NCBI GenBank assembly: GCA_028023455.1
Contig: JAQFVV010000001.1
Location: forward strand, 27,334,426-27,398,425
From: Epiperipatus broadwayi
Taxonomy: Eukaryota > Onychophora > Udeonychophora > Euonychophora > Peripatidae
Length of the DNA: 64,000 nucleotides
Direction: 5' to 3'
In this document: in pieces, positions 1-10,400 of the stretch
How positions within the stretch are numbered: position 1 is the first letter of the stretch
Layout of the letters: each line of letters starts with the position of its first letter
Position numbers and translations under genes: made by a program
The notes under the pieces: generated by a model
The model's database searches: none
What the model was told of the DNA's origin: nothing
The model's input: only the letters and a program-made list of their open reading frames with translations

Positions 1-1393
1 ATAATTTTTTTTTGTATATTTGGGCATAAACTGTTTTAATTGAGTGTGTTAATTCACCAATTATTATTTATTCATTTATAATTAAATCATTTAAGTATTC
101 ATTTATAAATAAATCATTTTGATTTCATATCTTGGAATTACTTTTTAGCTAGTTTTATTAGTTATATTTTTTAGAGAATATTTTCTAAGAAATAAAATAT
201 ATAAGAATATAGTAGATACTTTCTGAAGTTTGATTACTGAATTATTTCATAATTTGGCACAGTGAAGAATAAGTTGTTATAGTTAAGTCATCACAAACAA
301 TATTTAAGTGACTAGATATTCAACATAACTTTTTTTTTTTTGATTTTAGAAAAATATTAATTTTATTATGAGTCTAAAAGCTGAAAAATCTGTTCTAGAT
401 AAACTTAGAAGTATAATAAAATCTCATTTTAATCTGATTTCTGTGAAGAATTTATTTGAAATATCTTTGGCATTTGTGCAGTTCATTAATTATCAGGCAT
501 ATGAGACATGTAATTGGTACAGTAATTACTTTGATTTTCACTTTTTTGTTTGTTTTGTTACATATATGTATAATAAATTATATTGAGCATTCTCACATAT
601 GTGTTAATAAGAATTATTCCAAAATATTTTTTTTTTTTTTTTAAAAAAAGCTTTTTTAATACTTCTGTTTTTTATTATATCTGTCTTATTAAACCTTTTT
701 TGTTTATCAAAATTTTTTATTTGAAAAAAAAATTGAATTTTGGATTAATAATTAATGTAATAAAATCTTGCATCTGTAAATACTTGAAAAATAATAAAAA
801 GTTAGATAATAATTGAAAATTTTTTATTTTCACTTCTTTGAAATTTGAGAACATGTATTTAAAAGATGAAAATACTTAAATTATTCTAAGGTTTCAATAA
901 GAAATATTATTTATAATGAAAAGAAATAGTTATTAGAATTTATGGTAAGATGCTGTTAACCAGCTATTATAGATGATGACCTTGCATTTATTAGCATTTT
1001 CAGTTTACAGAATTTTTCTAATTAAGATATTTGAAATTATTGATTAATTCCACTCATTTATTGTGATGACCTTCAACTTCACTCATGATAAACATTGATC
1101 TAATCAAATGCCTTAGATAACACAATTGCCATAATAGATTAACTGAAAATAGAGAAATGTTTGTTGGATTAAGTGACTTGATATATGTAAAATATTTATT
1201 AAATCTTTCTTGGCAATACTTTTTTATTCATCGACATATCTTGGTTATTAATGATCCACATATTTTTTTTTTTTTATACATTACTTATTAACTGTAATTT
1301 TTGAAAATAATAAAAATAAAATTTAGTGCTAGATTTCTCTTATTCATATATATATAATTTTAATTTTTGTTTTATTTTGAATATTTATTATAG
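1..1393 (+). other. IDE: IDE intron (3' part), no recognisable content
   Basis: AT-rich sequence with long T and A runs. Short open frames at 368-816 are low-complexity and match nothing I recognise. No upstream IDE exon could be seen here. Confidence 0.6.
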
Positions 1394-1420
1394 TATCCTC
1401 TAGAAAATGAATACAGCAAG
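1394..1420 (+). CDS. IDE: IDE exon a: 27-nt microexon
   Basis: Encodes YPLENEYSK, the segment about ten residues after the HxxEH zinc motif (human 121-129). The acceptor is attatag, whose TAG is also an in-frame stop, so the exon cannot extend leftwards. The donor is gtaagg. Both boundaries are phase 0. The exon reads directly into FLSEHSG of the next exon, as in other IDE proteins. No exon carrying the HxxEH motif is visible between 1 and 1393, so the preceding intron is longer than 1.39 kb. Confidence 0.87.
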
Positions 1421-4400
1421 GTAAGGAAACAATATTCTTCCATCTTTCTATATATTTTTAACATCTTATATATTTAGTTTTTGTATGATTATTAATAAAT
1501 AAGAAAGAAATTATAAAATTATATATATTGTTTTTAGAGCTGAAAAATAAAATTAAGATTCAGAAAAGAAGAAACTCATTAAATTAAAATAAAAAAATGT
1601 ACTGTTCTCTCTTCCAAAAGCAGAATTTGAACAAATGAGTTTTTGAGATTAGTAAATTGGTCTTGCAATTTTTTTGTATGTATGCTATTCTTGTCTAATT
1701 AAAAAATTGCAAGTAGACAAAAAAAGCCTTTAAAATGTGATATTTTGAAGAATATTAAAATTAAATAAATGAGAAAAGGAAAAATGATGAAGTACTTCAA
1801 AGAACAAATACCATTGGTGATTTAATATAAGGGATCAGCATTAGTAAATTGGCTTATTATCGATAATACTGTAGATATACCCATACAAATATAGTTGTTC
1901 TACATTTGTATAGGTGGAGAAGAGATCAAGAAGAAGAAGAAAAGATTAGACAAAATGAAAGAATTTCTAGAGATTTATTCTGAAAATATTTTAAATTTAA
2001 ACAATAACTAAATAATTTTTCCTTATCAGTAACATATTAACTGGAGAAGACCCTTGAAAATCCATAATTGATAAAAATTAAAATCTAAAAAGTATAAATA
2101 CAAATTGTATTTTGTTAGTAATCATTTTACTTCTAAAAGAGGGAAAAAAGAATTTCTAGAGATTTATTCTGAAAATATTTTTAATTTAAAGAATAACTAA
2201 AGAATTTTTGTTTAATAATAACATATTAATTGGAGAAGACCCTTGAAAACTCATGATTGATAAAAATTTAAATTTAAAAAATATAAATATAAATTGTATT
2301 TTGTTAGTAATCATTTTACATATAAAAAAGAAAAAAAAGATAAATAATAAGATTATATATGCCTTTTTTGATCTAATATATATATATGACTATATATGCC
2401 TTTTTGCTTGATCTAATATATATATACCGTTTTATATATGTCTAATGATATTTATTAGGCATGAATGGTCATAAGATTAGTTTATGTATATCTGTTAAAG
2501 ATATACCCATTATCTCCCACGCCCACACCTAATCTAGGTTATGGTAGTTAACCATTTTTAATTTTAGCGTAAGCGTAGTATATTTACTAGGTAATACAAT
2601 CCTAATTATAACTAGATAACTTTCCCTATATTGTTGCCTTTAATTGTCTTAAATTTGTTTTTTTTTTAATTAGGCACAAGAAATTCTATGAAGGTAAATT
2701 CCCCCCCTTTCTCACACCACACCAAAACCCTTTCTATAACTTGAATGATATTAACATACCCCTATAATATTTATACAAGATAACACAAAAATATTATATA
2801 TCATGACTTTACAAATAATAAATCTAAAAATATAATAATATTGTGTTGGCATCAACAATTGAATTTACCCAGAAGATCGCTGAAAGAAGATAATTACGAG
2901 GCTTAAGTAAATGACACATTGTAAATATATTTTTTTTATTACTTTTTTTTTTTTTATGAGCATATTGAATAAAAGCAAAGTAACAAAAGAAAATTTATAT
3001 CATAGCAAAATTATTTCTTGGATTCATTAACCATATGAATAGTTTTTTATGGTCCTATTTTCTTTTCTCCTGGTTTGTGTAAGACGTGAGTTCTCTATGA
3101 AGTTATTTCAATAAGCATACAAGTTCAAAAATTTGATTCCTTATCTTAAGATTGTTTCGTGGAATCATTCCTTGGTAATACATAACATCCTCAGATTTTC
3201 TCCGTGGTAGGTCCATTAGGTTCCAGTTTTGACACACGGCTTTTATTTTTGGCCCGTGGTGGCTTCAGTCTTCTAAATCATCGTAAGTAGGTTCGAGGGA
3301 ATTGAATGAATCAGTGATGTACAGGCATTCTAGCTGCCTATCTGAATGTCAGCAGCTATCACGAGGTAGTTGAACATCTTGTCAAAAATCCGAAGAACAA
3401 AAGACACTTCTTTATCTATGTCCCTTTCTTTATATACCTCCGAAAACTCATTACGCATGTGTACTACCCGCATTTCTTTTTCAAATTTTTTATCTTTCTC
3501 TATATTTTTGTTCTCAAAGTTCTCTTTTTTATCTTTGTAGTATTCGCGGCCATATTTAATTACCAATCTTTCCTTTGTATAACTTCTATCAATATTACAA
3601 TCACTATTCATTTTAATTATTTAACTTGCTCTTTTTTCTCTCGTGTCAAAGCATCGCCGGGAAGTGAACCTGAGACAACTGCTTGTAAGGCAGCTAGGCT
3701 AACCACTTGGCCACCAACACTTGACCAACTTATTCTTTTTTAAATGAACGGAAAGAAAAAAAAAACACAATGTATATTCTCTCAAGGAAAATAAATTTTT
3801 TAATTTTAATCCGATAAAATATTTATATATTAATTTGTATCTATATCAAACATACTTTTATTTTCTTTTCCATTTTTTTTCTTATATTCATTTCAGCAAA
3901 ATCTTCAAATTCAACTGTCAACACACTTTGCATAGTTGCAATACCCCCCACGTTTAATGATCAGAATAAAGTAGGTGTTTCAGCTAGTTTATTCTACTTA
4001 ATGTTTATAACACACTTCTGTAATAACTATTTTATTTCACCTGTACTTTGTAATTAATAATATGCGGAAGCGTTGTGGTGAAACTTTTCTATATAATAAT
4101 TTCTGTAGGCTTTCTATATCATAATTTCTGCAGACTAAGCGCTTTCAGAGTTTTGTTACTCCATAATCATAGTCTTTTTAGATTATTAATGTCATTATAT
4201 GCAAATGTATGCAAAACTATCACCTATATTATTCATTTTTTGGAAATGGCAAAACAAGTGTCTTTTCTATTTATTGAGTTGATATCACTGGTGCAAATTA
4301 GAGTCTGACAAGAAAAACAACATGACCAGCTACATCAGGGATTTAATAAACGTGGGCTTTAATCACAGAACAATGGCCAACAGGATTGAAGGCTTTTATA

Positions 4401-7400
4401 AAAGACTTCAGCAAAATAAAAAAGAAGACAGACAACATCTGACTGTACCATATATACCTGCAGTAGCAAAAACTTCAGTAAAACTTTATAGAAAGAATTT
4501 AAACTAGGATTTAGAACTCCTCCAAACATCAATAGGGTTATTAATAATACCAAAGATAAAAGAAATATTGAAGCAACTCCCAGGTAGTTTATAGAATTGT
4601 ATAATGGGGTGTGATGCTGTTTATTATGGTAAACTTGTGCCACAATTGGCAATAGATTGGCTCAACACAAATGCACATATACAAGAACAATTACCAAAAA
4701 AAGAAGGCAGTTCTGTATTTGCTGACCATCAGCAAGAGCTTAACCACAAATTTAAACCCTTCAAGGCTGATATATTATACACAAAAAGGAATGACATCAA
4801 GAGAAAAATCTAGGAAGTTTGTTTTATCACCAGTGATATCAACTCAATAAATAGAAAAGACACTTGTTTTGCCATTTCCAGAAAATGGATAGTATAGGAG
4901 ATAGTTTTGCATACATTTGCATATAATGATGTTAATAATCTAATGTAATGGTCAGAAAACGTGTGATTCGTTAACATAGTGCAGAATTCAACCACCACAC
5001 AGAACTGCAGCACCATCTAGGTAGCGAAGCCACCCGTAGTACTAAGTTCGAACATAGTTTATCGGTTCCACAATACAATCTATGAGACAACGCATCTGAT
5101 GCGACATTAGTAAATATTTCTTTAGGCACGGTGGTCAGGGATGTTGCAAGAGATTCATGATTTTATTTTCAAGTTAGCCAATAATAACATTAATATTAAT
5201 TAAACACTTATATTTACAAATCGAGGAAATATTATATAGAATGGGTATCAAATAAATAAAACGTAACTGCAGACGTATAGTTTGAAATTATTTATTGAAA
5301 CATTTTAATAATAAATCATTTACTAATAATATTTAGTAATATTTAAATTGAGTAACGGAATTTTCCGATACTGTTATTCAAGAAATACATTTATTTATTT
5401 AGTAACATTTATACGAAATCATTTTACCAATAATACTTTATATTTAAGACCTCAGTAGTGGTATTTTCCGATACTGTTATGTTTACAAAGAGAAATACAT
5501 TTATTTGATCACGTAATCTAGCTACCTAAAATTCTTGAGCAAGTATTTCTAAGGCATGCCTTTAGGGATTTATACCTTTGCAATGCAAGAGTCTAAAGTA
5601 AGATTTATAAGAGTAGCAGTGGACATATATTTATTTAATTAAAGATATTTACTAATAACTAAGGGCTAACATTTATTTGAGAGTGAATTATGTCATTAAT
5701 GCAGGGACGGAGTTATACATAGAATAATAAAGTTAATAAAAGAAACGTACGTTTTAGAAAGGCGATATGGAATGGCAGTATATTGAAACTGCAAAGCCGT
5801 GAATGCGTTTAGAAGAATGACGGACTGGCGTTTGCCATAGGCCCAAAGAGGTAAGGCGTCACATAAGCATAACCAGGGACAAGTGGTTCATGCCACGATT
5901 GCCTGCTGGCTGCGTGACTTTCGTCAAGCCCTACGGGAGCATTTATTATGTCCGCTTGTGTAGGACGACTGGGGTTAATTTCAACCCTATAGAATCTGGA
6001 ATATTCAAGGCTTGTAATGGATCATCGCGTCTCTAAAACATAACACATGTATAATGTACAGATGATTCTGTTAAGATTTAAATATATTTTATAACTCGGC
6101 CCTACATTATCAACATTTAATAAAGAACGTTGTGACTTTCAAAGAAATGCGATTTATGGAATTATTAATTAAAATTTAATAAAATATAAAACAATATATA
6201 AACTGGGTGATTATTACAACTAATACGTCAGCCATTTGCTAAGCAGTAGACCCCTGCATTACAATAAATGAAGCATTGAATGCGTGTCGATTTATATGAA
6301 AATATTAAGTTATTTATGAAAGTAAATATTAATGAAAATTTGACACGCATCCACTGTTTCAAGCAATCATAGATTTATACTTAGAAAATTATGAGCATGC
6401 GATAATTATATAATAAAATGTAAATTTTAGAAATACACACCCAAGAAAGATAGAGTTAGGTAGGCTAGATTATTAAAGAAATTTACATATTAATTATTAA
6501 ATTTATAGCATTACAAATGAGAATTTACAGTTTATAGTTTATAAGTTATATAAAGAATGAATAAGCTATAGCGGGATATTAGTAGAGTACTCTAGAGAAT
6601 TTGGATACAGGTACCTGTTTTATGAGAAGTTTTCCGATTCAGTGATCAGTAGCAAATTGTTCATGATTCTAGCATTAGCAGTTCTTTACAGCATTTAGAT
6701 GATTCATGTAATTTAACAGCAGCAGCTTTCAAATTATTTTAGGCAGCAGATCTTTCGTGGTAGAATTTATGAAGGGCAATAGAAAGTTTGGCATACAATA
6801 GGTCATCTCCAGACGGAGAATAGTCTGGGCGCTTTCTACTCGACCATACTGTGGCAGGTAAAATTAATTTAAGATCTTGGAGACTCTCAACTGATTGAGA
6901 ACACAGCTAAAGGTAAACTGAAAGTTTCTAGAAAGTCTAAAGTGGCGTCTTTTCTTAGATCTTATCTTTTACATTTTTGTTAGTTTATTTTTGGATTCCA
7001 ATTAATCTGCCCTGAGGATAATCAATGCATTTTTGTTAATTTTAATTATAGAGAAAGCTGCCTTTCTATTGTTTACATTTACATTTACATTTTATAATTA
7101 CATTTTAGGGAATTTTTCTTTTTAATTAATCTATTATCTCTCACCGGTGTTGCTTTTAAAATTTCAAATACAAAAGGGAACATATGATTATTTTTATTTT
7201 TAATTAAATATTACAATCTATTTCTAAATTATTATTAAATGAAATTTAAACAAAGCAAGAAATAACGGATTTTACAATTTAAAATAAATGGTTAAAAATA
7301 TATATATATTTTTATAACTAAAAGAAGAAATCTAAATTATATTATTTATCTTTATTTATTGCCTTAAATTTGAGATTGAAATGTGTGCGTGTTTATGGTG

Positions 7401-10400
7401 AATTCTACATATATCTATACATTTTTAATATTGCTACACACACAATTCGATACGAAAAAGTTTAAATTTGGGTAGGATAGAGCGGTCAGTGAGAGATGAT
7501 AGAAAAAAGGTGAGCTATGATTATGGAGTAACAAAACTCTGAAAGCGCTTAGACTGCAGAAATTATGATATAGAAAGCCTATAAAAATTATTATATAGAA
7601 GAGTTTCACTGCAACACATCAGCATATTATTAAACACACTTCTGTTTGTTAATTACCCCCAAATCTTGATTCACTGTCTTAGAATATATGATTTTAAAGT
7701 CCTTGTGTTATATGTGCCTTTTTCCCTTTATCATTTGCCAGTGTAAAAGCATTGGGCTTATTCTCTTTTACTATGTGATATGGGCCTTCATATACATTTT
7801 GGAAATTTTTTGAAAATGTGTCTATCTGTATGACTGATTGGGTTATTTCTGACCCATACTTGATCTCCTACTCTAAATTATGTTGTCCCTATGCCCTGTC
7901 TTCATGCTCTTACCTCCGCACAATGCACCAGTCATTCTTGTGCTCTTTTCCAGTCTGTCTCTTTCTCTGGAGCAACTGGTAATTTTGCCTTGTATATCAT
8001 TGGCACAGATTGAGCAAAATGGAGTCGAATTGGAGAAAAGTCTGTAGATTCACTATTCGTCCAATTCATATAATTTACAATTCGTGGCAGTTGTCTTGCC
8101 TACCCTTTAGGGTCTGTTGAGGTATAAACTCTGAAAAACCTTTCCAATTCTCATAACCTGCTCACACAGGGTGGACTGAGGGTTTTTGATAGCAAACATG
8201 CTGTACTCCAATATTTTCCGACCAGCCTTGCCATTCCACAGATATAGAGGATGTACCATGGTTGGACAATATGGATTTAGGTTTTCCTACCTTAGTAAAG
8301 TACTGGGTTTCTAGTACTCAAATAATGTTCTTCGCATTGACTTGGGGATATTGGGTATGCGGTTACCCATTTGGAGAATACATCATAAGCTGCCAAGATA
8401 TATTTCATTCTTCGGTACCTAGGTAATGGACCATAGAAATCTATTGTCACCAGGTCATTTGGTCTCTGAAGAATGATGGCTTGACAGGGACTTTCATAAG
8501 ATTTGTTTGGCGGTTTTGTCTTCTCATAGGTTTCACATCCCTTTATTACCCGTATCACCTGCGGTCTCATCCTCACCCAGTAGAACCATGTCTTTAAGAA
8601 ATGTTCCACCTTGTCTACCCCATATTGTCCATATATATATACAATGAGTATATCTAATTAATCGGGTATGCGGTTACTCATTTGGGGAATACATCATAAG
8701 CTACCAAGATATATTTCATTCTCCATACCTAGGTAATGGACCATAGAACTCTATTGCCACCAGGTCATTTGGTCTCTGATGAATAATGGTTTGATGAGGA
8801 CTTTCATAAGATTTGTTTGATGGTTTTGTCTTCTAGATTTCACATCCTTTCATTACCCGTATCACCTGTGGTCCCATCCTCGCCCAGTAGAATCATGTCT
8901 TTAATAGATGTTCTACCTTGTCTACCCCATATTGTCCATATATACAATGAATATATCTAATTAATCTTTCTTGTACTTCCTTGGGTACTATCATTTTCTA
9001 CTTGTCTTCTTTTACATCTGCCAAATACCATAGTATTCCTTTGCTCAAGCAGTATCTTGCATCCTGTTCCTCTCTATCTTCTTTCCTGGTTCCCCATTAT
9101 TTTGTACCTTTTCCTGCAGCCTATTTGTAATGCATCTGCAGGTCTCATCTTGTCTCTGTCCCTCCTTTAATTGTCTCAAGTTTTCTACAGATTCATCCTT
9201 TATCATTCCCATTGTTGCTATAATGACATCTGTCTCTCCTTTAATTGTCTCAAGTTTTCTACAGATTCATCCTTTATCATTCCCATTGTTGCTATAATGA
9301 CATCATCTACCTGTAAATGGTTCAATAATGAGGAGCCTGGGTTCCGGCTCGATGCGCCTCTCCGTACCCACTATTATCTGCCTGTATGATGAATGGTTTG
9401 TGGAAATCTAGGTATACAAGCATGACCTCACTTAAAAAAATTGTCTTTGACTCTCCTAAAACCTGTTTCTTGGTTTTGTTCCTATTTCCATGGTATACTT
9501 TTTCACAATAATTGTATTAGAGGTTCCATGTATGTGGTGAAATTCTCATAGAATTTACTATAGAATGTGCATAGACCCAGAAACAATTTGACTTGTTTTT
9601 TATTACTGGGTGTGGGAAGGTATTATGGCCTAGATTTTCTCTGGATAATGGCCTAGATTTTCTCTGGATGTGGTTAATGCCTTTATCATTGACCAAGTGT
9701 CCTAAAAAAATTCACTTCTGTAGCCACTATCTGGCTTTTCTGCAGGATAATCCTAATGTTTTTAGACTGGCATTCTTGCAGAAATAACTTCAGGTGTTGA
9801 ACATGTTTTTCCATGTCGTTTGACATGATTATCACCTTGTTCACGTATAAGGTTACCAAGTCCTTTATTTTTTTCTGTAGTACATGGTCCAAGCATTTTA
9901 ATAAACCTGCTCCACTATTTTTTAACCTAAATGGTATTTTATTAAAGTGATACGACTTTCCATTGTATTGAAAGGCCGTATAACCCTTGTCTGCCAATAG
10001 CTGACAGTCTCAAATCTAGTGTTGAGAACAGTTTCTGGCCTCGAAATTTTATTAACTGGCCATTAATTGGCGGAAATACATTTTGGTCCGGCCATGTAAT
10101 TTTATTTAATTGACTAGCATCTAAGCATAGTCTTATCGATATTCGTTTTCTTTATTATTATCAAAGGGTTATTATATGGGGATGATGCTTTTGATATAAC
10201 CCCCCGGTCTTACATTTGATGAAGTTGTTTCTCCACTTCCATTCTATATTGATGGGGCATCGGGTAGGACCGTGCCTAATATGGTGTATCTTCCATTACT
10301 CTGATATGGTGTTCATAACCTTTTATTACTCCCGATTTTTCTAAGAAAAGATTCCTATATGTACATAGAAGATCTTTGAGATCTCCTGCCAGTTTCAACT

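Larger units (their letters stand above)
4022..7632. mobile_element. Nested 3.6-kb element with terminal inverted repeats
   Basis: Lies within the 3' end of the gypsy-like element, between its pol stop and its polypurine tract. It is flanked by a perfect 13-bp direct repeat, aacacacttctgt (4009-4021 and 7633-7645). Terminal inverted repeats of ~119 bp are at 4054-4172 and 7515-7633. On the left about 32 extra bases separate the TIR from the flanking duplication, which a cut-and-paste transposon would not leave. A Penelope-like endonuclease remnant is at 4322-4810. The remaining 5-7.5 kb has slightly higher GC and no coding sequence I can recognise. It could be a Penelope-like element with inverted terminal repeats, or a DNA transposon that later captured a Penelope fragment. 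Confidence 0.65.

Noticed and set aside
3330-3611. 93-codon open frame on the minus strand as a gene
   Set aside because: It lies in the LTR, and the other LTR carries a frame-breaking indel in the same place; no known domain.
5860-6020. Possible mitochondrial rRNA insertion
   Set aside because: Its composition and a gact..ccctatag wording suggested it, but no conserved rRNA helix or block could be aligned on either strand.
7600-7630. Hammerhead-ribozyme-like core (ctgatg ... gtgaaac) in the right terminal repeat of the nested element
   Set aside because: Penelope-type terminal repeats can carry hammerheads, but the invariant A after CUGAUG is absent, no paired stem II can be drawn, and the left copy reads cggaag. 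Not supportable.
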